A stretch of DNA of 64,000 bases, from assembly GCF_000747525.1 (NCBI RefSeq), contig NZ_CP009278.1:1116001-1180000 (forward strand), in the 5' to 3' direction. The notes under the pieces are model-generated. The model worked only from the letters and a program-made list of their open reading frames with translations, ran no database searches and was not told where the DNA came from. Shown here piece after piece: positions 55,764-63,435 of this stretch (within the stretch, counting starts at the first letter, position 1; each line of letters starts with the position of its first letter). This stretch comes from Sphingobacterium sp. ML3W (lineage in GTDB: Bacteria > Bacteroidota > Bacteroidia > Sphingobacteriales > Sphingobacteriaceae). A program made the translations under genes and the position numbers.

Positions 55764-56231
55764 TTAATGGTTTTTATCTTCTTTCAATTTTTTCACTTCG
55801 CTCGCAAGATCTAATACCGCTTTACTTAATGCAGCAATGGATTGCGTTTTGATGCGGTCTTCTTCAATGAATTTTTCCAGTAGTGCTAATAATTTGTCTG
55901 AGCCGTCATTGTTAAATATGGGCTGTGCATTTTGACCAACAGAATTATCACTAAATGTTGAATTGTTGTTATTCTGTATATTATAGATAACATTTTCGTC
56001 TTTAAAAGATTTGACAAAATCTGGCGTTACCCCAAGTGCGTTTGCCAGTTCTTTTAAAAGCGGTTCGTCAAAAGCGACCATATTTTCAAAATCAGAAATA
56101 CGTTGCTGAGAGTATTTGCTTCTGCATAATAGACCAAGTGCCTCCTGTTTAATTCCTTGAATTTCTCTTATCCGTTTTATATTGTGACCGATGTGCATGG
56201 TTTCTTTTTTTTCTTCAAAAATAGTATTCAT
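55764..56231 (-). CDS. XRE-family transcriptional regulator
   Basis: 155 residues; a helix-turn-helix of the Cro/CI type spans about 14-75 (HIGHNIKRIREIQGIKQEALG, QQRISDFENM, LLKELANALGVTPDFV). A flexible Asn-rich linker and a C-terminal coiled coil (about 115-152) for oligomerisation follow. ATG 56198 (codon 12) is a possible alternative start because TATTTTTG, a -7 word, falls between the two. A perfect palindrome at 56257-56268 upstream is a candidate self-binding site. Such regulators are often on mobile elements; this one opens the accessory end of the window. Confidence 0.85.
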   Translation of the reverse strand: MNTIFEEKKETMHIGHNIKRIREIQGIKQEALGLLCRSKYSQQRISDFENMVAFDEPLLKELANALGVTPDFVKSFKDENVIYNIQNNNNSTFSDNSVGQNAQPIFNNDGSDKLLALLEKFIEEDRIKTQSIAALSKAVLDLASEVKKLKEDKNH

Positions 56232-56256
56232 ATGCTATGATTTTGTGGATCGGTAC

Positions 56257-56268
56257 TTTACCGGTAAA
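56257..56268. promoter_or_regulatory. Palindromic operator candidate upstream of the XRE gene
   Basis: TTTACCGGTAAA is a perfect 12-bp palindrome 26 bases from the XRE start. ATCGGT words flank it on both sides (near 56250 and 56268 onward), making a symmetric set of sites for a dimeric regulator. Confidence 0.45.
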
Positions 56269-56467
56269 TCGGTAGGATACCATGAATTAATATGGGTGAC
56301 AAAGTCTAAATTTGATTTAAAATTACGAAAGTTTGTTGGTAATGACAAAATTGTAATTTGTTCTTCTGCAAGAGGAATTATAAGCCAAAATTAAACTTCT
56401 TAGTTCTTTGACGTATTGGTATTGATTGGAATAGTTAGTGGGCTAGAACTCACTGCGTGATGAATTA

Positions 56468-57115
56468 GTTAGATAGTTAGAAGGTTAGGAAGTTAAGGGG
56501 TTAGAAGGTTACTTTGGCTCTTATTATAAAATAATTGAGGCTTTTTGTGACGCCGTAGGGTGAGGGTTTTGCCACTCACTGATTACCGAAAATAGTATTG
56601 GTTGTAATTGATCTTAATTTGAAGGTATGTACAATCAATCATGAAGACCATTAATGGTATTTACAACTGATGAAACGATTATAAAGCAATCAAAAGATAT
56701 TGCTATTAGTAACAAACTTGAATTTGAAAGAGCGTTTGAAAATAGTTAGAAAGTTAAGGGGTTAGAAGGCTAGTTTGTAGTTCACCATATAAAATAATTG
56801 AGGCTGCTTGTGACGCCGTAAGGTGAGGGTTTTGCCACTCACTGAATACTGAAAATATTCTGGGTTTGTAACTAACCAGAATTTGAAAGGTATATACATA
56901 AAACCACCCACAGAACCCATATCGACTTGTTAATGACGTCAATTTGTAAGAGGGTTTGAAAATAGTTAGAAAGTTAAGAGGTTAGAAGGCTAGTTTCTAA
57001 TTCACCATATAAAATAATTGAGGCTGCTTGTAAAGCCGTAGGGTGGGGGTTTTGCCACTCACTGAATACTAATAATGAAACTAACCATGGTTGAATACAT
57101 TTTGTATATACAATC
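56468..57115. repeat. Array of three imperfect tandem repeats
   Basis: Units begin at 56468, 56745 and 56965 (277, 220 and about 150 bp; the last is incomplete). Each opens with GTTAGAAG-like octamers, then AAAATAATTGAGGCT, GCCGTAGGGTGAGGGTTT-type sequence and GCCACTCACTGA, then a more variable tail; the first two units end with a shared TTTGAAAATA. A short stem (GTGAG with CTCAC) is kept in all three; in the third unit GTGGG still pairs through a G-T pair. No protein is encoded in any frame. It fills most of the gap between the XRE and sigma genes. Confidence 0.85.
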
Positions 57116-57233
57116 ATAGGGGATAGTTAGGATATAAAAATAATCAAATTCCAATTAATTCCAATATGACATAAACGTTCTAAGTCACTTTAATATACCC
57201 TCAAACATGATCTCAGTTTCCAATAAAATCCGC

Positions 57234-57290
57234 CAGGCCGGCTGAGGTCTGTTGAGGTGAATAACCAATGAATTGGCATGCTCATATGCC
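57234..57290 (+). promoter_or_regulatory. GC-rich structured leader before the sigma factor gene
   Basis: CAGGCC pairs with GGTCTG (one G-T pair) around the loop GGCTGA at 57234-57251, and GGCAT pairs with ATGCC around GCTCAT at 57275-57290, ending 12 bases before the ATG. The segment is clearly richer in G and C than its surroundings. It could be an mRNA leader structure or part of a small RNA; no promoter match is seen. Confidence 0.4.
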
Positions 57291-57302
57291 TTGACTAAAA
57301 CG

Positions 57303-58121
57303 ATGATTATGAATAAAACTTTACAAGTACTGAAAGCCGAAAAGTATATTTCCTTTCTTCAAGATGGAGACGAACGCGGCTTAAATTTCTTATACAATCG
57401 CTTTTACGGATATCTTTTTGCAAGAACATATCGGGCCACAAAGGATGATTGTGCAGCTGAAAGTATCGCTCAAGAAGCATTATTGCGACTATGGCTATAT
57501 AGAAAACAGGTGAAGGATATAGACGATGCCTTCATCTTTGTAAAGGTACAGGTTAAAGCGGCTATCAATGCATTTTACGTTACAGCACGTAACAAATTTC
57601 ACCGAAATCTTTTACGCTTAGATGGTATTGAGGATTATCAAGAGTTTTTACTCGGCTATGAAATAGAAGAAGAGGATGAAGCTGATCTGGTCTATTTGGA
57701 GAAACTGGAGGAAGAAAAGCAAGAGCGATTGGACAAGCTTAACAAACTATTGCCAAGCCTTAACAATCAACAGCAGCTATTCATCAAACTTTGTTTAAAA
57801 TATAGTTTTAACTATGAACGTATTGCCCATTATTTAGGTGGTATATCTGACTATGAAGTGAGCTTGCAGGTTGAAAAAATCATTGAGACACTACGTTCTA
57901 TATTCAGCTATTCGCAACAAATGGAGCTGTTAAACAGATCATCTAAAATTGTCCTTGAAGGTGAATTCAATGATCATCAGGCCGAGATCTTTCATATGTG
58001 CTATGAGCTTCAACTGTCATTTGAGCAAATCTCTGAATCTCTGAATTTGAATCCAGCTATGGTCAAACAACTGTTCGTACAGGCACATGCTAAGATTAAA
58101 ACTGCCAAGAAAATGGCGTAA
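57303..58121 (+). CDS. ECF-like RNA polymerase sigma factor with extra C-terminal helix-turn-helix
   Basis: 272 residues from ATG 57303 (ATG 57309 also possible; a TTG at 57273 lies within the hairpin and is rejected). Region 2 spans about 15-95 (LNFLYNRFYGYLFARTYR, AESIAQEALLRLWLYRK, DAFIFVKVQVKAAINAFY). An acidic linker (EIEEEDEADL) leads to a region-4-like helix-turn-helix (about 150-205). A second one follows near 218-268 (AEIFHMCYELQLSFEQISES, NPAMVKQLFVQAHAKIK). At 272 residues it is longer than usual ECF factors (about 190). No anti-sigma gene is present. Instead a decayed TnpB/Cas12f-like gene begins 14 bases downstream, pointing to a sigma factor recruited by an RNA-guided protein. 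Confidence 0.7.
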   Translation: MIMNKTLQVLKAEKYISFLQDGDERGLNFLYNRFYGYLFARTYRATKDDCAAESIAQEALLRLWLYRKQVKDIDDAFIFVKVQVKAAINAFYVTARNKFHRNLLRLDGIEDYQEFLLGYEIEEEDEADLVYLEKLEEEKQERLDKLNKLLPSLNNQQQLFIKLCLKYSFNYERIAHYLGGISDYEVSLQVEKIIETLRSIFSYSQQMELLNRSSKIVLEGEFNDHQAEIFHMCYELQLSFEQISESLNLNPAMVKQLFVQAHAKIKTAKKMA

Positions 58122-58135
58122 TAAAATAACTCGTT

Positions 58136-58656
58136 ATGGAACAAGATACCCTAATATTAACCCGAAAAGTTCAGATTTATTTGGATTGTGATGATAAAGA
58201 GCAACGGTCTGAGTATTATAAAAAGTTATTCGAATGGCAGGACGTTGTCCGTAGAGTATCCAATTACCGTAGCTATTGACAAGGACAGTTATCAAATAGG
58301 AAACAAAGAAGAGTTTTTATACCGTCGGATGGCTATTCAGGCTGCTAGGCAACGATTGTAAAAGCTGTGACATACAATAGGGGTGGTCATGGTCGTAAGA
58401 AAAAGATGAAAGTTTGGAACATTTTAACGAAAAGGAGAAAGGACGTGTAGATAGTCGTCTCCATCTATATAGTCGAAAGTTGATCGATATCTGTGTGAAA
58501 TCTGAGGCTGGTACTTTACTGTTGGTCAATCAAAAGATGAAAGAAGAGTTCGCTAAAGGAGATGAATTTCTATTACGAAATTGGAGTTATTTTGGCCTGA
58601 TTGAGAAGATCAAATACAAAGCTAATATGGCGGGTATAAACGTTATTGTAGAATAA
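58136..58656 (+). pseudogene. Broken TnpB/Cas12f-like gene, nuclease-inactive type
   Basis: Pieces of one protein occur in order in different frames. 58136-58279 encodes an intact N-terminus (LTRKVQIYLDCDD..., EYYKKLFEWQDVVRRVSNY). From about 58257 the frame changes and VAIDKDSYQIGNKEEFLYRR appears, resembling RuvC-I; the 100-200 residues normally between are missing. A stop at 58359-58361, another shift giving TYNRGGHGRKKKM, and a third near 58414 lead to HLYSRKLIDICVKSEAGTLL and FLLRNWSYFGLIEKIKYKA, the RuvC-II part of TnpB. There TnpB has IxLEDL but this has LLLVNQ, so the catalytic Glu is lost. The frame ends at VIVE, before any zinc ribbon or RuvC-III. Confidence 0.6.
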
Positions 58657-58878
58657 GTTTTTTGCTTAGCTGATCAAAGTAAATCAAGAAAGAGATTAAC
58701 AAAATTCTTTAGTTATATGATTTTCTGTTTTATTTTCAGCTGTTATTGTTTGTTGGTGATTTTCATTTAATGTTGCTAGTAGGGCTCAAATAACTATTTT
58801 AAAGAAATAACTGGTTAAAAAGTTATTATGGACAGGCTTTGATTATAATATCCTTAAATCCAGAATAACTCCTTATTA
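58657..58878. other. Gap behind the TnpB/Cas12f-like remnant
   Basis: No protein frame is seen in these 222 AT-rich bases. AATAACT occurs twice near 58791 and 58806 and its complement AGTTATT follows near 58820, so a small hairpin is possible. This is where a guide RNA would be expected in an intact system; nothing decisive is visible. Confidence 0.3.
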
Positions 58879-60468
58879 TTAAAATTTTTTGACAGGCATC
58901 AACTGTATAGAAAAATACGAATTACTATAAGTTGTTAAATAATATATTCCTCCTCTTGCATCGTATCGGTCAATTATTGGGTCTCCAAAATTTACTAATA
59001 CACTTCCTAAGTTATCTTCACCTAAGGTTCTTCTAGTTGAAATCTCTCTAGTGAACGTATCTTTATTTGTCATACCAAAGTTAAAGCCTATTTTTATATT
59101 TAATCCAAAATTTGTAGCGAACTCATTTGTGACTGTTTCTCTTTCATAAATTTCTTCTTGAGTATCGATTTCAGATAAAGATATTTTCCAAATTGGAGCA
59201 TTTGATTTTATATCCCAGTTAATTATGGGAATGTTTAAATTTACCGTCTTAGGTCGACTACGGTAAAGTTGGGTTGTAGAGTATACAACTAATAGTTGTG
59301 GATTTTTTCCATTTGTAGTTCTGGTTGAATAACTGGTGGGTATATAAAAAAAATCGCTAGGGGATAGTGGTAGAAAATATTGATACGTAGCTCCAATACC
59401 TTGTTTGTTATTAATTAGGAAATCAAATCTAAATTCGTATTTTCCATCTGTCCACATATTTTTCTGTATTAGATCCATGATCGTTGACCTGTTATAATCA
59501 TCGGGTAAATTGATAATTTGGTTTGGGTTTGGTGTACGTTTAGGATCTTCAGCTTGATCACTGATTTTAAGATAAGCATCTTCTGTTATAGATAAAGATA
59601 CAATTGATTCGGTCATATTAGTTTGTAAAGGACCTGTTGTATCTGTTGGGCTTAATTTGTAATAAACATGATCTCTTTGCCATTTACTGACGTCTTTTCC
59701 AAAAATATTATAAGCATTAATAACTGAAGGATCAATTGGTAACGGATCTCCCAATACAACTCCGCTCGAATTTGCTAAATTTCCCGCCTTTAATTTATTA
59801 TTTGCTAGATTTTTTTTAGTCTTATTCGAATTATCAAATTGTGGTGAAACAAATTCAAAGGCGGAAGATGTTAAGGAGTTGCTTGCTTTGATATTTTGGT
59901 TTGCTTTGACTTTAATTCTTTCATTTGCTTTCACGACCAGTACTGGAAACCCTGGGATTTCATTACTTTTTAATGAAAGAATTTTCTCTCCATTTTCATA
60001 AATTGGAATCATTTTATCAGAATCCATTATATTTGTCGCTATAAACGGGACAACTGAATTACTTTCCCATTTTGCTGGCGAGAATTTGCTAGGTTCAATA
60101 GTAGGAATAAATATTGTCAATAATGGAGCTCCATTCTCAATCTCCATTAGTTGATTAGGATAATCTTCATATTTTTTTAAAATATCTTTGAATGAAGAGC
60201 CATTTGATAGTTTTTCCTCTTTAACAAATTGATAGAAAACATCATGGTCATGATCTATTTCAAGTAAAGCATTTTGTTTAATAAAGGTTCTGACATTTGC
60301 ATTGTCTTGTACCGCTTTTGATAAAATAATAGCAAATTCATTGTAATAATTTCTTGTAGCTTGATTATTTTTGAGGTCAAGACTGTCATTTGAATCGAAT
60401 TCTTCTTTGCAACTAAATAGTAGGGTACTAAATAGTAAAGGAAATAATAAAAATTTTTTTTCCATCAT
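58879..60468 (-). CDS. Large lipoprotein of unknown function
   Basis: 529 residues. A lipoprotein signal (LLFSTLLFSC, Cys20) is followed by an Asn/Asp-rich stretch, an alpha-helical region (about 40-110) containing DHDHDVFYQFVKEE, and a mostly beta-stranded remainder ending in alternating aromatic strands (YYLTTYSNSYFSIQL). No family is recognised. It is convergent with the sigma/TnpB-like remnant. An IS21 element sits 91 bases before its start and may have separated it from its original promoter. ATG 60465 is an equally possible start. Confidence 0.7.
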   Translation of the reverse strand: MMEKKFLLFPLLFSTLLFSCKEEFDSNDSLDLKNNQATRNYYNEFAIILSKAVQDNANVRTFIKQNALLEIDHDHDVFYQFVKEEKLSNGSSFKDILKKYEDYPNQLMEIENGAPLLTIFIPTIEPSKFSPAKWESNSVVPFIATNIMDSDKMIPIYENGEKILSLKSNEIPGFPVLVVKANERIKVKANQNIKASNSLTSSAFEFVSPQFDNSNKTKKNLANNKLKAGNLANSSGVVLGDPLPIDPSVINAYNIFGKDVSKWQRDHVYYKLSPTDTTGPLQTNMTESIVSLSITEDAYLKISDQAEDPKRTPNPNQIINLPDDYNRSTIMDLIQKNMWTDGKYEFRFDFLINNKQGIGATYQYFLPLSPSDFFYIPTSYSTRTTNGKNPQLLVVYSTTQLYRSRPKTVNLNIPIINWDIKSNAPIWKISLSEIDTQEEIYERETVTNEFATNFGLNIKIGFNFGMTNKDTFTREISTRRTLGEDNLGSVLVNFGDPIIDRYDARGGIYYLTTYSNSYFSIQLMPVKKF

Positions 60469-60566
60469 TTTGTGTTTTAAATAGTATATTAATTATCTTA
60501 GATAATTTAGTTAACAAATTATTAAGTCGATTGTTTTTACTTGATTAGAAATCACTTACTGTAATC

Positions 60567-60632
60567 GGCAATTTAGAATGCAGCATAATTGGCAATTTGG
60601 AGTGCAGCAAAAATGGCATGAATAAATACACA
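60567..60632. repeat. Subterminal repeats at the istB end of the IS
   Basis: Copies of GGCAATTTrGArTGCAGCA start at 60567 and 60591, and a degenerate one starts at 60615, spaced exactly 24 bp. They are probable transposase-binding sites. Confidence 0.75.
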
Positions 60633-60659
60633 ATCCAGTTCAAAAGTATGTTATAAAAT

Positions 60660-61409
60660 TTACTTGTCAAAAAAAGTTTTTCTGTTCTCCATTCTATAAC
60701 TTTCTCCGGTTAGATTTATGACTTCACATCTAAAGAGTATTCTGTCCAGAAGTGCTGTTGCAATTACCTCATCCTCGAGCATTTTAGCCCATTCCGTTGG
60801 TTTCTTATTCGTAGTTACAATGATTGAAGTAGATTCATAGATCTGGTTGATGAAATTAAAAAAAGAGACAGCAACAGTTTTTTCTAAAGGAAAAAGCATT
60901 ACATCATCGATCACAATAAGATTTGCCCTGATCATTTTTTTATATTCAGCTGCTTGAGACCGGACAAAGTCTTTGGTTTTCAGTGTAGAGACCATTTCTT
61001 CCATGGTTCTGAAGTATACATTGTAGCCTGCCTTCACGGCGTCCTTTGATAGCCCTGCTGCGAGCAATGTTTTACCTGTACCACTTGGCCCCATCAAGAC
61101 GATGTTAAAAAGCTGATCGATCCAGTTCAGCTCCCTAAGTGTAGCGAGACGTTTGATGGTAAGTCCATTCCGTTTAGCCTCATAAATCGATAGATCATTG
61201 TTTTTAGGAAGGTTTGCAGATTTCATCCGTCTACTTTCATCCTTTTGTTGACGATGGACCTGTTCTACCTTCAGTAAGCGAGAAGCAAATTCAACATATA
61301 CGATATGCTCACTTTCAGCAGTAGCGACGATGCTATCTAGTCCAGCGGCAATAGCCGAAAGTCGAAAACTTGTACAGAGTTGCTTGATTTCTTGTTTTTG
61401 ATTATCCAT
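60660..61409 (-). CDS. istB: IS21-family helper ATPase IstB
   Basis: 249 residues from ATG 61409 (a TTG-started form at 61451 would add 14 residues and overlap the hairpin). An AAA+ ATPase related to DnaC: Walker A GPSGTGKTLLAAGLS, Walker B ANLIVIDDVMLF, sensor STSIIVTTNKKPTEW and Arg finger region ALLDRILFRCEVI. It assists target choice by the transposase. Separated from istA by 69 bases containing a hairpin. Confidence 0.93.
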   Translation of the reverse strand: MDNQKQEIKQLCTSFRLSAIAAGLDSIVATAESEHIVYVEFASRLLKVEQVHRQQKDESRRMKSANLPKNNDLSIYEAKRNGLTIKRLATLRELNWIDQLFNIVLMGPSGTGKTLLAAGLSKDAVKAGYNVYFRTMEEMVSTLKTKDFVRSQAAEYKKMIRANLIVIDDVMLFPLEKTVAVSFFNFINQIYESTSIIVTTNKKPTEWAKMLEDEVIATALLDRILFRCEVINLTGESYRMENRKTFFDK

Positions 61410-61440
61410 AATTATTTTGTGCTGATATGTTATTCTATTT

Positions 61441-61467
61441 TTCCCTGCCAAGAAGAATGGCAGGGAA
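61441..61467 (-). promoter_or_regulatory. Intercistronic hairpin between istA and istB
   Basis: TTCCCTGCCA and its perfect complement flank a seven-base loop. In the minus direction it is followed by AAAAATAG, not T, so it is not a terminator; it may limit or couple istB translation. Confidence 0.5.
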
Positions 61468-61478
61468 GATTTTTTACT

Positions 61479-63044
61479 TTATTGTTGACTAAACAAAGCT
61501 TCATAATTACCCAGGTCACTTTTTTGGGGTTCTATTTCTAATTGTGTATTTCTATTCCCACTGAGTGGATTGAGTTTGATTATCTTGGCTTCTAATCTGG
61601 TTTCTTCTGAACGTTCGGATTTTAGATATACCAGGTAAGCTCGAAAATCTGTAGCGCTCAGTATATTATTGGCATGTACATAATCCAGTGCCTTGGATAT
61701 ATCCATTCCAATATTTTCACCTATGATCTGTCCGAGCATCTGTAACTGGTCACGTATGTATCTTTTTTTATGGACTTTGATCATCATGATCCACTCTCTG
61801 GCCTTTATCTGATCTTCAAACATTTGGCAGACTGCATCGATCAGCTGCTCTATCTTAGGTTCCATATCACGACCATGGCTACGCTGGATGATTTTTTTCC
61901 CTTTCAGTTTACAGATATCATGTCTGCAGATTTCATCACCCGATAGCGCCGAGACAATCAATTTACCATTTTGCTCCATCAGATTAACTTTTGTGATCTT
62001 TGCATTGTAGGTGCCCGTAGGAACACTGTAGAAATTACCTCTATACGACACCTTATTGTCCTTGTGTACAGCATATAAACGGGTTGCAAAAATCTCTGGA
62101 ATGATTTCAATCCATGGATCTAAGTGGGATTTCTCTATCTGGTATTCCTCTAATGGAACAAGTTTGTATGTGCCATGCGAAAGATTGTTGGCGGTACGGT
62201 ATAACCAGGAAATACATTCATCATTAAGTGTTTCGATATCCCTGAAAGGCCTATTGTACAGAAAGTTTTGCGTGACATACTTAACAACGTTTTCGACCTT
62301 ACCTTTACTCTGGGGGTCCGATTTTCTACCGAAGTGGAGTTTGATGCCACGTTGGCGAACATAGTTGGAAAACTCAGAAGTCAGAACGATATCCCCAAGG
62401 TTTTCTGAGACCATCAATAATCTGTCTTGGTCATAAACCATTTCCTCTGGACACCCTGCGATAAACTTAAATGCTTGTTCATGAGCCCGTACAACCATCG
62501 CTGTTGTAAATGGAACATCACTGAAAAGTACGAATTTATAGCGGCTATGGGAAAGAATGAACGTGAAGAACTGTACTTTCTTCACTTTGTTCTGGGTAGT
62601 GGTCATGTTGTAAAACCCGAAGTCCATCTGTGCCTGTTGTCCATAAGGCAGTTCTTCAACCATCTGGAAATCACGTCCGCTGACTGACTTTGGGATATTG
62701 AACTCATTGTGGATACTCTGTACAAAGTTGAATACGGTCTTGGTGTTGACCTTTGGGAAATCTGGATAATGCTCTTTGAGCCAATCATACATCTGCGCGG
62801 CAGAAGTATCGTTGTACAGCTCTAATTTACTTTTAACAAAGTCCCGATAGGGCTGCAGAATTTTTTTCTTAGGTGATGGCCGTTCTAATTCTTCTTGGTA
62901 ACTTCGGTCGTCTTGATCCAATAGCTTTTTGACGGTACGCCAATTGAGCCCAAGATTACTGGAAATCTTCCGGATCGAGTTACCAGCTCGAAACATTCTG
63001 TGAACCTCATGATAGGTCATAATTTTACTTAAATAATAGTTCAT
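61479..63044 (-). CDS. istA: IS21-family transposase IstA
   Basis: This 521-residue transposase has a helix-turn-helix (HEVHRMFRAGNSIRKISSNLGLNWRTVKKLL, about 12-45) for end binding and an rve/DDE core: Asp in QAQMDFGFYN (about 138), Asp in MVYDQDRLL (about 200) and Glu in SKGKVENVVKYV (about 247). The C-terminal half has the Mu-transposase-like beta-barrel (YRGNFYSVPTGTY) and a helical tail. ATG at codon 9 is an alternative start. Full length for the family, no frameshift. Confidence 0.94.
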   Translation of the reverse strand: MNYYLSKIMTYHEVHRMFRAGNSIRKISSNLGLNWRTVKKLLDQDDRSYQEELERPSPKKKILQPYRDFVKSKLELYNDTSAAQMYDWLKEHYPDFPKVNTKTVFNFVQSIHNEFNIPKSVSGRDFQMVEELPYGQQAQMDFGFYNMTTTQNKVKKVQFFTFILSHSRYKFVLFSDVPFTTAMVVRAHEQAFKFIAGCPEEMVYDQDRLLMVSENLGDIVLTSEFSNYVRQRGIKLHFGRKSDPQSKGKVENVVKYVTQNFLYNRPFRDIETLNDECISWLYRTANNLSHGTYKLVPLEEYQIEKSHLDPWIEIIPEIFATRLYAVHKDNKVSYRGNFYSVPTGTYNAKITKVNLMEQNGKLIVSALSGDEICRHDICKLKGKKIIQRSHGRDMEPKIEQLIDAVCQMFEDQIKAREWIMMIKVHKKRYIRDQLQMLGQIIGENIGMDISKALDYVHANNILSATDFRAYLVYLKSERSEETRLEAKIIKLNPLSGNRNTQLEIEPQKSDLGNYEALFSQQ

Positions 63045-63113
63045 AATAACTTTGTCTAATTGCTACGACAAAGCTTGTTTTTTCTTTTGGGACACCACGT
63101 CCCAAAAGATGGA

Positions 63114-63227
63114 CTATGTATTTATTCTTGCTAAAAATGCTGCATTCATTAATGCCAAAAATGTTGCACCATTAGTGCCATTTTTGCTGCACGCTTATTT
63201 GCCAAAAGTGATGTATTCTGAAGTGCC
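63114..63227. repeat. Subterminal repeats at the istA end of the IS
   Basis: On the opposite strand to the other end, copies lie at 63138-63155, 63162-63179, 63185-63203 and 63209-63227, spaced 23-24 bp, with a degenerate fifth near 63114-63131. The pattern is TGCTGCA-N8-TGCC. Four to five sites here against two to three at the other end. Confidence 0.75.
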
Positions 63228-63243
63228 GATTACAAAAGTGAGC

Positions 63244-63435
63244 ATGTTGAATAAACTAGATAAAAAATCGGGTAATATTTCTTTCTCGGAGCGAGTAAGA
63301 TTGGGTGTTCAAAAAGCATTAACAAAATTAGCTCATGAAACTGCGGAAAAGAATGGGACTTTAGTAGTTAAGATTAATGGGGAAATAAAGGAAGTTTCAG
63401 CCAAGGAACTATTAAGTAGCTTGCCAAAGGAATAA
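63244..63435 (+). CDS. Small protein of unknown function beside the IS
   Basis: From ATG 63244 the product is 63 residues: LNKLDKKSGNISFSERVRLG, then a helix KALTKLAHETAEKNGT and a beta pair LVVKINGEIKEVSAKELL. The frame stays open back through the IS end, so the IS may have removed an original N-terminus, but this ATG is only ten bases beyond the IS boundary and gives a compact protein. No family is recognised with certainty. Confidence 0.55.
   Translation: MLNKLDKKSGNISFSERVRLGVQKALTKLAHETAEKNGTLVVKINGEIKEVSAKELLSSLPKE

Larger units (their letters stand above)
60560..63234. mobile_element. IS21-family insertion sequence, complete
   Basis: The element is 2675 bp and carries istA and istB on the minus strand. 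Both ends begin TGTAATCGGCA when read inward and continue with matching imperfect repeats (TTTAGAATGCAGCA at one end, CTTCAGAATACATCA at the other). The outer flanks are AAATCACTTAC on the left and AAAGTGAGCAT on the right. They do not form a direct duplication; TCACTT is instead repeated in inverted orientation and could be an extension of the ends. Both genes are open, so the element may be active. Confidence 0.88.

Noticed and set aside
56468..57115. CRISPR array
   Set aside because: The repeats are 150-277 bp, imperfect, contiguous and without short unique spacers, and no cas1 or cas2 gene is near.
57273..57302. TTG start giving a longer sigma factor
   Set aside because: The extra ten codons fall within a hairpin and add no recognisable sequence; ATG 57303 follows directly.
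58414..58656. Independent 80-residue gene
   Set aside because: The frame starts in mid-domain, and the preceding sequence continues the same RuvC-like protein in other frames, so it is the tail of a broken gene.
63052..63243. Longer version of the small plus-strand protein starting inside the IS
   Set aside because: The added 64 codons run through the IS terminal repeats and give a composition with no protein character.
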